Positions 50,760-62,219 of a stretch of DNA of 64,000 nt are shown here, piece by piece. The position numbers and the translations under genes were made by a program. The notes under the pieces were generated by a model that made no database searches, was not told where the DNA came from, and saw nothing but the letters and a program-made list of their open reading frames with translations. The DNA lies in the NCBI GenBank assembly GCA_964036275.1, contig CAXIWQ010000358.1:1-64000 (forward strand), read 5' to 3'. The stretch comes from Litoditis marina. Taxonomy: Eukaryota > Nematoda > Chromadorea > Rhabditida > Rhabditidae. Each line of letters begins with the position of its first letter. Within the stretch, counting starts at the first letter, position 1.

Positions 50760-51635
50760 GTCAATTGTTTCAAGTTAGTTGTTAATATAAGTGGAAAGAT
50801 AGTCCAATTAAGTAGTAACAGCGTACTAAAGGTTTTTCATGTTTACAAGCTCTGTATCGAAACTCAGAAAGTTCGAATTTTTGCCGCGCTGATATTCAAT
50901 CGGCCGGATTCCGAAGTTTTCACAGGTCAATCTGAAGATTGTAAGGAGGCCAATTGTTTCATGTTAGTTGTTACTATAAGTGGGAAGATAGTCCAATCAA
51001 GTAGTAACAGTGTACTAAAGGTTTTACATGTATACAAGCTCTGTATCGAAACTCAGAAAGTTCGAATTTTGGCCGCGCTGATATTGAATCGGCCGGATTT
51101 CGAAGTTTTTACCGGTCAACCTGAAGATTGTAAATAGGTCAATTGTTTCAAGTTAGTTGTTAATATAAGTGGAAAGATAGTCCAATTAAGTAGTAACAGC
51201 GTACTAAAGGTTTTTCATGTTTACAAGCTCTGTATCGAAACTCAGAAAGTTCGAATTTTTGCCGCGCTGATATTCAATCGGCCGGATTCCGAAGTTTTCA
51301 CAGGTCAATCTGAAGATTGTGAGAAAACCAATTGTTTTATGGTAGTTGTTACTATGAGTGGGAAGATAGTCCAATCAAGTAGTAACAGTGTACTAAAGGT
51401 TTTTCATGTATACAACCTCTGTATCGAAACTCAGAAAGTTCGAATTTTGGCCACGCTGATATTCAATCGGCCGGATTCCGAAGTTTTCACCGGTCAATCT
51501 GAAGATTGTAAGGAGGCCAATTGTTTCATGGTAGTTGTTACCATGAGTGGGAAGATAGTCCAATTGAGTAGTAACAGTGTACCAAAGGTTTTACATGTAT
51601 ACAAGCTCTGTATCGAAACTCAGAAAGTTCGAATT
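50760..51635 (-). repeat. Short segment with the TTAATATAAGTGG variant
   Basis: About 4.6 monomers. GTTAATATAAGTGG replaces the usual GTTACTATAAGTGG near 50,780 and 51,158, 378 bp apart (two units), marking a two-unit duplication. A TTTTATGGTAG unit near 51,334 recurs near 51,713. Ordinary satellite otherwise. Confidence 0.78.
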
Positions 51636-53900
51636 TTGGCCGCGCTGATATTGAATCGGCCGGATTTCGAAGTTTTCACAGGTCAATCTGAAGATTGTGA
51701 GAAAACCAATTGTTTTATGGTAGTTGTTACTATAAGTGGGAAGATAGTCCAATCAAGTAGTAACAGTGTACTAAAGGTTTTTCATGTATACAACCTCTGT
51801 ATCGAAACTCAGAAAGTTCGAATTTTGGCCGCGCTGATATTGAATCGGCCGGATTTCGAAGTTTTCACCGGTCAATCTGAAGATTGTAAGGAGGCCAATT
51901 GTTTCATGGTAGTTGTGACCATAAGTGGGAAGATAGTCCAATTGAGTAGTAACAGTGTATTAAAGGTTTTACATGTATACAAGCTCTGTATCGAAACTCA
52001 GAAAGTTCCAATTTTGGCCGCGCTGATATTCAATCGGCCGAATTCCGAAGTTTTCACAGGTCAATCTGAAGATTGTAGGAAAACCAATTGTTTCATGGTA
52101 ATTGTTACTATAAGTGGAAATATAGTCCAATTTAGTGGTAACAGTGTACGGAAGGTTTTGCATGTATACAAGCTCTGTATCGAAACTCAGAAAGTTCGAA
52201 TTTTGGCCGCGCTGATATTCAATCGGCCGGATTCCGAAGTTTTCACAGGTCAATCTGAAGATTGTAGGAAAACCAATTGTTTCATGGTAGTTGTTACTAT
52301 AAGTGGAAAGATAGTCCAATTAAGTGGTAACAGTGTACGGAAGGTTTTCATGTATACAACCTCTGTATCGAAACTCAGAAAGTTCGAATTTTGGCCGCGC
52401 TGATATTCAATCGGCCGGATTCCGAAGTTTTCACAGGTCAATCTGAAGATTGTAAGAAAACCAATTGTTTCATGGTAGTTGTTACTATAAGTGGGGAGAT
52501 AGTCCAATTGAGTAGTAACAGTGTACTAAAGGTTTTTCATGTATACAAGCTCTGTATCGAAACTCAGAAAGTTCCAATTTTGGCCGCGCTGATATTCAAT
52601 CGGCCGGATTCCGAAGTTTTCACCGGTCAATCTGAAGATTGTAAGGAGGCCAATTGTTTCATGGTAGTTGTGACCATAAGTGGGAAGATAGTCCAATTGA
52701 GTAGTAACAGTGTACTAAAGGTTTTACATGTATACAAGCTCTGTATCGAAACTCAGAAAGTTCCAATTTTGGCCGCGCTGATATTCAATCGGCCGGATTC
52801 CGAAGTTTTCACAGGTCAATCTGAAGATTGTAGGAAAACCAATTGTTTCATGGTAATTGTTACTATAAGTGGAAATATAGTCCAATTTAGTGGTAACAGT
52901 GTACGGAAGGTTTTGCATGTATACAAGCTCTGTATCGAAACTCAGAAAGTTCGAATTTTGGCCGCGCTGATATTCAATCGGCCGGATTCCGAAGTTTTCA
53001 CAGGTCAATCTGAAGATTGTAGGAAAACCAATTGTTTCATGGTAGTTGTTACTATAAGTGGAAAGATAGTCCAATTAAGTGGTAACAGTGTACGGAAGGT
53101 TTTCATGTATACAACCTCTGTATCGAAACTCAGAAAGTTCGAATTTTGGCCGCGCTGATATTCAATCGGCCGGATTCCGAAGTTTTCACAGGTCAATCTG
53201 AAGATTGTAAGAAAACCAATTGTTTCATGGTAGTTGTTACTATAAGTGGGGAGATAGTCCAATTGAGTAGTAACAGTGTACTAAAGGTTTTTCATGTATA
53301 CAAGCTCTGTATCGAAACTCAGAAAGTTCCAATTTTGGCCGCGCTGATATTCAATCGGCCGGATTCCGAAGTTTTCACCGGTCAATCTGAAGATTGTAAG
53401 GAGGCCAATTGTTTCATGGTAGTTGTGACCATAAGTGGGAAGATAGTCCAATTGAGTAGTAACAGTGTACTAAAGGTTTTACATGTATACAAGCTCTGTA
53501 TCGAAACTCAGAAAGTTCCAATTTTGGCCGCGCTGATATTCAATCGGCCGGATTCCGAAGTTTTCACAGGTCAATCTGAAGATTGTAGGAAAACCAATTG
53601 TTTCATGGTAGTTGTTACTATAAGTGGAAAGATAGTCCAATTAAGTGGTAACAGTGTACGGAAGGTTTTGCATGTATACAAGCTCTGTATCGAAACTCAG
53701 AAAGTTCGAATTTTGGCCGCGCTGATATTGAATCGGCCGGATTCCGAAGTTTTCACAGGTCAATCTGAAGATTGTAAGAAAACCAATTGTTTCATGGTAG
53801 TTGTTACCATAAGTGGGAAAATAGTCCAATTGAGTAGTAACAGTGTACTGAAGGTTTTTCATGTATACAACCTCTGTATCGAAACTCAGAAAGTTCGAAT
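51636..53900 (-). repeat. 755-bp four-monomer HOR, about three copies
   Basis: Markers repeat every 755 bp, which is four units minus one base. GGTAATTGTTAC with AGTCCAATTTAGTGG occurs near 52,097 and 52,852. The short tail GGAAGGTTTTCATG occurs near 52,340 and 53,095. The third copy departs from this order after about 53,640. The one-base deficit is carried by the short-tail unit of each copy. Confidence 0.85.
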
Positions 53901-56616
53901 TTTGGCCGCGCTGATATTGAATCGGCCGGATTTCGAAGTTTTTACCGGTCAACCTGAAGATTGTAAATAGGTCAATTGTTTCAAGTTAGTTGTTACTATA
54001 AGTGGAAAGATAGTCCAATTAAGTAGTAACAGCGTACTAAAGGTTTTTCATGTTTACAAGCTCTGTATCGAACTTCAGAAAGTTCGAATTTTTGCCGCGC
54101 TGATATTCAATCGGCCGGATTCCGAAGTTTTCACAGGTCAATCTGAAGATTGTGAGAAAACCAATTGTTTCATGGTAGTTGTTACTATAAGTGGGAAGAT
54201 AGTCCAATCAAGTAGTAACAGTGTACTAAAGGTTTTTCATGTATACAACCTCTGTATCGAAACTCAGAAAGTTCGAATTTTGGCCACGCTGATATTCAAT
54301 CGGCCGGATTCCGAAGTTTTCACCGGTCAATCTGAAGATTGTAAGGAGGCCAATTGTTTCATGGTAGTTGTTACCATGAGTGGGAAGATAGTCCAATTGA
54401 GTAGTAACAGTGTACCAAAGGTTTTACATGTATACAAGCTCTGTATCGAAACTCAGAAAGTTCTAATTTTGGCCGCGCTGATATTGAATCGGCCGGATTC
54501 CGAAGTTTTCACAGGTCAATCTGAAGATTGTAAGAAAACCAATTGTTTCATGGTAGTTGTTACCATGAGTGGGAAGATAGTCCAATTGAGTAGTGACAGT
54601 GTACTAAAGGTTTTACATGTATACAAGCTCTGTATCGAAACTCAGAAAGTTCGAATTTTGGCCGCGCTGATATTGAATCGGCCGGATTTCGAAGTTTTTA
54701 CCGGTCAACCTGAAGATTGTAAATAGGTCAATTGTTTCAAGTTAGTTGTTACTATAAGTGGAAAGATAGTCCAATTAAGTAGTAACATCGTACTAAAGGT
54801 TTTTCATGTTTACAAGCTCTGTATCGAAACTCAGAAAGTTCGAATTTTTGCCGCGCTGATATTCAATCGGCCGGATTCCGAAGTTTTCACAGGTCAATCT
54901 GAAGATTGTAAGGAGGCCAATTGTTTCATGTTAGTTGTTACTATAAGTGGGAAGATAGTCCAATCAAGTAGTAACAGTGTACTAAAGGTTTTACATGTAT
55001 ACAAGCTCTGTATCGAAACTCAGAAAGTTCGAATTTTGGCCGCGCTGATATTGAATCGGCCGGATTTCGAAGTTTTTACCGGTCAACCTGAAGATTGTAA
55101 ATAGGTCAATTGTTTCAAGTTAGTTGTTACTATAAGTGGAAAGATAGTCCAATTGAGTAGTAACAGCGTACTAAAGGTTTTTCATGTTTACAAGCTCTGT
55201 ATCGAAACTCAGAAAGTTCGAATTTTTGCCGCGCTGATATTCAATCGGCCGGATTCCGAAGTTTTCACAGGTCAATCTGAAGATTGTGAGAAAACCAATT
55301 GTTTCATGGTAGTTGTTACTATAAGTGGGAAGATAGTCCAATCAAGTAGTAACAGTGTACTAAAGGTTTTTCATGTAGACAAGCTCTGTATCGAAACTCA
55401 GAAAGTTCGAATTTTGGCCGCGCTGATATTGAATCGGCCGGATTCCGAAGTTTTCACAGGTCAATCTGAAGATTGTAAGAAAACCAATTGTTTCATGGTA
55501 GTTGTTACCATGAGTGGGAAGGTAGTCCAATTGAGTAGTGACAGTGTACTAAAGGTTTTACATGTATACAAGCTCTGTATCGAAACTCAGAAAGTTCGAA
55601 TTTTGGCCGCGCTGATATTGAATCGGCCGGATTCCGAAGTTTTCACCGGTCAATCTGAAGATTGTAAGGAGGCCAATTGTTTCATGGTAGTTGTTACCAT
55701 GAGTGGAAAGATAGTCCAATTAAGTAGTAACAGCGTACTAAAGGTTTTTCATGTTTACAAGCTCTGTATCGAAACTCAGAAAGTTCGAATTTTTGCCGCG
55801 CTGATATTCAATCGGCCGGATTCCGAAGTTTTCACAGGTCAATCTGAAGATTGTAAGGAGGCCAATTGTTTCATGTTAGTTGTTACTATAAGTGGGAAGA
55901 TAGTCCAATCAAGTAGTAACAGTGTACTAAAGGTTTTACATGTATACAAGCTCTGTATCGAAACTCAGAAAGTTCGAATTTTGGCCGCGCTGATATTGAA
56001 TCGGCCGGATTTCGAAGTTTTTACCGGTCAACCTGAAGATTGTAAATAGGTCAATTGTTTCAAGTTAGTTGTTACTATAAGTGGAAAGATAGTCCAATTG
56101 AGTAGTAACAGCGTACTAAAGGTTTTTCATGTTTACAAGCTCTGTATCGAAACTCAGAAAGTTCGAATTTTTGCCGCGCTGATATTCAATCGGCCGGATT
56201 CCGAAGTTTTCACAGGTCAATCTGAAGATTGTGAGAAAACCAATTGTTTCATGGTAGTTGTTACTATAAGTGGGAAGATAGTCCAATCAAGTAGTAACAG
56301 TGTACTAAAGGTTTTTCATGTAGACAAGCTCTGTATCGAAACTCAGAAAGTTCGAATTTTGGCCGCGCTGATATTGAATCGGCCGGATTTCGAAGTTTTC
56401 ACAGGTCAATCTGAAGATTGTAAGAAAACCAATTGTTTCATGGTAGTTGTTACTATAAGTGGGGAGATAGTCCAATTAAGTAGTAACAGTGTCCTAAAGG
56501 TTTTTCATGTATACAAGCTCTGTATCGGAACTCAGAAAGTTCGAATTTTGGCCGCGCTGATATTGAATCGGCCGGATTTCGAAGTTTTCACCGGTCAATC
56601 TGAAGATTGTAAATAG
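53901..56616 (-). repeat. Satellite segment with a 945-bp duplication
   Basis: About 14 monomers. The GTAAATAGG unit followed by GTCCAATTGAGTAGTAACAGCG occurs near 55,098 and 56,043, 945 bp apart, and correspondence extends from about 54.9 to 55.4 kb in copy 1. One unit near 54,787 has AACATCGTAC in place of AACAGCGTAC. One near 54,070 has CGAACTTCAG in place of CGAAACTCAG. No other element. Confidence 0.78.
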
Positions 56617-59600
56617 GTCAATTGTTTCAAGTTAGTTGTTACTATAAGTGGGGAGATAGTCCAACTGAGTAGTAACAGTGTACTAAAGGTTTTTCATGTA
56701 TACAAGCTCTGTATCAAAACTCAGAAGGTTCGAATTTTGGCCGCGCTGATATTCAATCGGCCGGATTCCGAAGTTTTCACAGGTCAATCTGAAGATTGTA
56801 AGGAGGCCAATTGTTTCATGTTAGTTGTTACTATAAGTGGGAAGATAGTCCGATCAAGTAGTAACAGTGTACTAAAGGTTTTACATGTATACAAGCTCTG
56901 TATCGAAACTCAGAAAGTTCGAATTTTGGCCGCGCTGATATTGAATCGGCCGGATTTCGAAGTCTTCACCGGTCAATCTGAAGATTGTAAGGAGGCCAAT
57001 TGTTTCATGGTAGTTGTTACCATGAGTGGGAAAATAGTCCAATTGAGTAGTAACAGTGTACTAAAGGTTTTTCATGTTTACAAGCTCTGTATCGAAACTC
57101 AGAAAGTTCGAATTTTTGCCGCGCTGATATTCAATCGGCCGGATTCCGAAGTTTTCACAGGTCAATCTGAAGATTGTGAGAAAACCAATTGTTTCATGGT
57201 AGTTGTTACTATAAGTGGGAAGATAGTCCAATCAAGTAGTAACAGTGTACTAAAGGTTTTTCATGTAGACAAGCTCTGTATCGAAACTCAGAAAGTTCGA
57301 ATTTTGGCCGCGCTGATATTGAATCGGCCGGATTTCGAAGTTTTCACAGGTCAATCTGAAGATTGTAAGAAAACCAATTGTTTCATGGTAGTTGTTACTA
57401 TAAGTGGGGAGATAGTCCAACTGAGTAGTAACAGTGTACTAAAGGTTTTTCATGTATACAAGCTCTGTATCAAAACTCAGAAGGTTCGAATTTTGGCCGC
57501 GCTGATATTCAATCGGCCGGATTCCGAAGTTTTCACAGGTCAATCTGAAGATTGTAAAAAAACCAATTGTTTCATGGTAGTTGTTACTATAAGTGGGGAG
57601 ATAGTCAAATTAAGTAGTAACAGTGTCCTAAAGGTTTTTCATGTATACAAGCTCTGTATCGAAACTCAGAAAGTTCGAATTTTGGCCGCGCTGATATTGA
57701 ATCGGCCGGATTTCGAAGTTTTCACCGGTCAATCTGAAGATTGTAAGGAGGCCAATTGTTTCATGGTAGTTGTTACCATGAGTGGGAAGATAGTCCAATT
57801 GAGTAGTAACAGTGTACCAAAGGTTTTACATGTATACAAGCTCTGTATCGAAACTCAGAAAGTAGGAATTTTGGCCGCGCTGATATTGAATCGGCCGGAT
57901 TTCGAAGTTTTCACCGGTCAATCTGAAGATTGTAAGGAGGCCAATTGTTTCATGGTAGTTGTGACCATAAGTGGGAAGATAGTCCAATTGAGTAGTAACA
58001 GTGTACTAAAGGTTTTACATGTATACAAGCTCTGTATCGAAACTCAGAAAGTTCGAATTTTGGCCGCGCTGATATTGAATCGGCCGGATTCCGAAGTTTT
58101 CACAGGTCAATCTGAAGATTGTAAGAAAACCAATTGTTTCATGGTAGTTGTTACTATAAGTGGGGAGATAGTCAAATTAAGTAGTAACAGTGTCCTAAAG
58201 GTTTTTCATGTATACAAGCTCTGTATCGAAACTCAGAAAGTTCGAATTTTGGCCGCGCTGATATTGAATCGGCCGGATTTCGAAGTTTTCACCGGTCAAT
58301 CTGAAGATTGTAAGGAGGCCAATTGTTTCATGGTAGTTGTTACCATGAGTGGGAAGATAGTCCAATTGAGTAGTAACAGTGTACCAAAGGTTTTACATGT
58401 ATACAAGCTCTGTATCGAAACTCAGAAAGTTCGAATTTTGGCCGCGCTGATATTGAATCGGCCGGATTTCGAAGTTTTCACCGGTCAATCTGAAGATTGT
58501 AAGGAGGCCAATTGTTTCATGGTAGTTGTGACCATAAGTGGGAAGATAGTCCAATTGAGTAGTAACAGTGTACTAAAGGTTTTACATGTATACAAGCTCT
58601 GTATCGAAACTCAGAAAGTTCCAATTTTGGCCGCGCTGATATTCAATCGGCCGGATTCCGAAGTTTTCACAGGTCAATCTGAAGATTGTAGGAAAACCAA
58701 TCGTTTCATGGTAGTTGTTACTATAAGTGGAAATATAGTCCAATTTAGTGGTAACAGTGTACGGAAGGTTTTGCATGTATACAAGCTCTGTATCGAAACT
58801 CAGAAAGTTCGAATTTTGGCCGCGCTGATATTGAATCGGCCGGATTTCGAAGTTTTCACCGGTCAATCTGAAGATTGTAAAAAAACCAATTGTTTCATGG
58901 TAGTTGTTACTATAAGTGGGGAGATAGTCAAATTAAGTAGTAACAGTGTCCTAAAGGTTTTTCATGTATACAAGCTCTGTATCGAAACTCAGAAAGTTCG
59001 AATTTTGGCCGCGCTGATATTGAATCGGCCGGATTTCGAAGTTTTCACCGGTCAATCTGAAGATTGTAAGGAGGCCAATTGTTTCATGGTAGTTGTTACC
59101 ATGAGTGGGAAGATAGTTCAATTGAGTAGTAACAGTGTACCAAAGGTTTTACATGTATACAAGCTCTGTATCGAAACTCAGAAAGTTCGAATTTTGGCCG
59201 CGCTGATATTGAATCGGCCGGATTTCGAAGTTTTCACCGGTCAATCTGAAGATTGTAAGGAGGCCAATTGTTTCATGGTAGTTGTGACCATAAGTGGGAA
59301 GATAGTCCAATTGAGTAGTAACAGTGTACTAAAGGTTTTACATGTATACAAGCTCTGTATCGAAACTCAGAAAGTTCGAATTTTGGCCGCGCTGATATTC
59401 AATCGTCCGGATTCCGAAGTTTTCACAGGTCAATCTGAAGATTGTAGGAAAACCAATTGTTTCATGGTAGTTGTTACTATAAGTGGAAAGATAGTCCAAT
59501 TGAGTAGTAACAGTGTACTAAAGGTTTTACATGTATACAAGCTCTGTATCGAAACTCAGAAAGTTCGAATTTTGGCCGCGCTGATATTGAATCGGCCGGA

Positions 59601-62219
59601 TTCCGAAGTTTTCACAGGTCAATCTGAAGATTGTAAGAAAACCAATTGTTTCATGGTAGTTGTTACTATAAGTGGGGAGATAGTCAAATTAAGTGGTAAC
59701 AGTGTCCTAAAGGTTTTTCATGTATACAAGCTCTGTATCGAAACTCAGAAAGTTCGAATTTTGGCCGCGCTGATATTGAATCGGCCGGATTTCGAAGTTT
59801 TCACAGGTCAATCTGAAGATTGTAGGAAAACCAATCGTTTCATGGTAGTTGTTACCATGAGTGGGAAGATAGTCCAATTGAGTAGTAACAGTGTACCAAA
59901 GGTTTTACATGTATACAAGCTCTGTATCGAAACTCAGAAAGTTCGAATTTTGGCCGCGCTGATATTGAATCGGCCGGATTTCGAAGTTTTCACCGGTCAA
60001 TCTGAAGATTGTAAGGAGGCCAATTGTTTCATGGTAGTTGTGACCATAAGTGGGAAGATAGTCCAATTGAGTAGTAACAGTGTACTAAAGGTTTTACATG
60101 TATACAAGCTCTGTATCGAAACTCAGAAAGTTCCAATTTTGGCCGCGCTGATATTCAATCGGCCGGATTCCGAAGTTTTCACAGGTCAATCTGAAGATTG
60201 TAGGAAAACCAATCGTTTCATGGTAGTTGTTACTATAAGTGGAAATATAGTCCAATTTAGTGGTAACAGTGTACGGAAGGTTTTGCATGTATACAAGCTC
60301 TGTATCGAAACTCAGAAAGTTCGAATTTTGGCCGCGCTGATATTGAATCGGCCGGATTTCGAAGTTTTCACCGGTCAATCTGAAGATTGTAAAAAAACCA
60401 ATTGTTTCATGGTAGTTGTTACTATAAGTGGGGAGATAGTCAAATTAAGTAGTAACAGTGTCCTAAAGGTTTTTCATGTATACAAGCTCTGTATCGAAAC
60501 TCAGAAAGTTCGAATTTTGGCCGCGCTGATATTGAATCGGCCGGATTTCGAAGTTTTCACCGGTCAATCTGAAGATTGTAAGGAGGCCAATTGTTTCATG
60601 GTAGTTGTTACCATGAGTGGGAAGATAGTTCAATTGAGTAGTAACAGTGTACCAAAGGTTTTACATGTATACAAGCTCTGTATCGAAACTCAGAAAGTTC
60701 GAATTTTGGCCGCGCTGATATTGAATCGGCCGGATTTCGAAGTTTTCACCGGTCAATCTGAAGATTGTAAGGAGGCCAATTGTTTCATGGTAGTTGTGAC
60801 CATAAGTGGGAAGATAGTCCAATTGAGTAGTAACAGTGTACTAAAGGTTTTACATGTATACAAGCTCTGTATCGAAACTCAGAAAGTTCGAATTTTGGCC
60901 GCGCTGATATTCAATCGTCCGGATTCCGAAGTTTTCACAGGTCAATCTGAAGATTGTAGGAAAACCAATTGTTTCATGGTAGTTGTTACTATAAGTGGAA
61001 AGATAGTCCAATTAAGTGGTAACAGTGTACGGAAGGTTTTGCATGTATACAAGCTCTGTATCGAAACTCAGAAAGTTCGAATTTAGGCCGCGCTGATATT
61101 CAATCGGCCGGATTCCGAAGTTTTCACAGGTCAATCTGAAGATTGTAGGAAAACCAATTGTTTCATGGTAGTTGTTACTATAAGTGGAAAGATAGTCCAA
61201 TTAAGTGGTAACAGTGTACGGAAGGTTTTCATGTATACAACCTCTGTATCGAAACTCAGAAAGTTCGAATTTTGGCCGCGCTGATATTCAATCGGCCGGA
61301 TTCCGAAGTTTTCACAGGTCAATCTGAAGATTGTAGGAAAACCAATCGTTTCATGGTAGTTGTTACTATAAGTGGAAATATAGTCCAATTTAGTGGTAAC
61401 AGTGTACGGAAGGTTTTGCATGTATACAAGCTCTGTATCGAAACTCAGAAAGTTCGAATTTTGGCCGCGCTGATATTGAATCGGCCGGATTTCGAAGTTT
61501 TCACCGGTCAATCTGAAGATTGTAAAAAAACCAATTGTTTCATGGTAGTTGTTACTATAAGTGGGGAGATAGTCAAATTAAGTAGTAACAGTGTCCTAAA
61601 GGTTTTTCATGTATACAAGCTCTGTATCGAAACTCAGAAAGTTCGAATTTTGGCCGCGCTGATATTGAATCGGCCGGATTTCGAAGTTTTCACCGGTCAA
61701 TCTGAAGATTGTAAGGAGGCCAATTGTTTCATGGTAGTTGTTACCATGAGTGGGAAGATAGTCCAATTGAGTAGTAACAGTGTACCAAAGGTTTTACATG
61801 TATACAAGCTCTGTATCGAAACTCAGAAAGTTCGAATTTTGGCCGCGCTGATATTGAATCGGCCGGATTTCGAAGTTTTCACCGGTCAATCTGAAGATTG
61901 TAAGGAGGCCAATTGTTTCATGGTAGTTGTGACCATAAGTGGGAAGATAGTCCAATTGAGTAGTAACAGTGTACTAAAGGTTTTACATGTATACAAGCTC
62001 TGTATCGAAACTCAGAAAGTTCGAATTTTGGCCGCGCTGATATTCAATCGGCCGGATTCCGAAGTTTTCACAGGTCAATCTGAAGATTGTAGGAAAACCA
62101 ATTGTTTCATGGTAGTTGTTACTATAAGTGGAAAGATAGTCCAATTAAGTGGTAACAGTGTACGGAAGGTTTTGCATGTATACAAGCTCTGTATCGAAAC
62201 TCAGAAAGTTCGAATTTAG
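56617..62219 (-). repeat. Nested 8-mer (1512 bp) and 6-mer (1133 bp) HORs
   Basis: CCAATCGTTTCATGG (normally CCAATTGTTTC) lies near 58,697, 59,831, 60,209 and 61,342. The first to third spacing is 1512 bp and the third to fourth 1133 bp. AATCGTCCGG lies at 59,401 and 60,913 (1512 bp). GAATTTAGG lies near 61,080 and 62,213 (1133 bp). AGTCAAATTAAGT recurs in six units between 57,604 and 61,569. This is among the more uniform parts of the array and looks recently expanded. Confidence 0.84.
56737..61086 (+). other. Longest open frame (1,449 codons), judged non-coding
   Basis: This stretch reads as about 23 repeats of a 63-residue unit with landmarks MVVVT, HVYKLCIETQKV, LAALI and VFTGQSEDC. It starts at a TTG and ends at the TAG (61,084-61,086) made by the GAATTTAGG variant. 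It stays open because 189 is divisible by three. The repeat-to-repeat differences are mostly amino-acid changes (K/E/N, L/P/R, F/L/V, Y/D, S/G/R), not silent ones. The same frame is broken elsewhere by recurrent one-base deletions and stops. I see no signal peptide, unique N- or C-terminal domain, intron signals or promoter. A low-complexity repeat protein cannot be fully excluded without transcript data. Confidence 0.8.

Noticed and set aside
56737..61086. A gene for a large 63-residue tandem-repeat protein
   Set aside because: No unique ends, mostly replacement differences between repeats, frame broken repeatedly by standard monomer variants, inverted copies, and many TTG starts. The openness follows from a period divisible by three.
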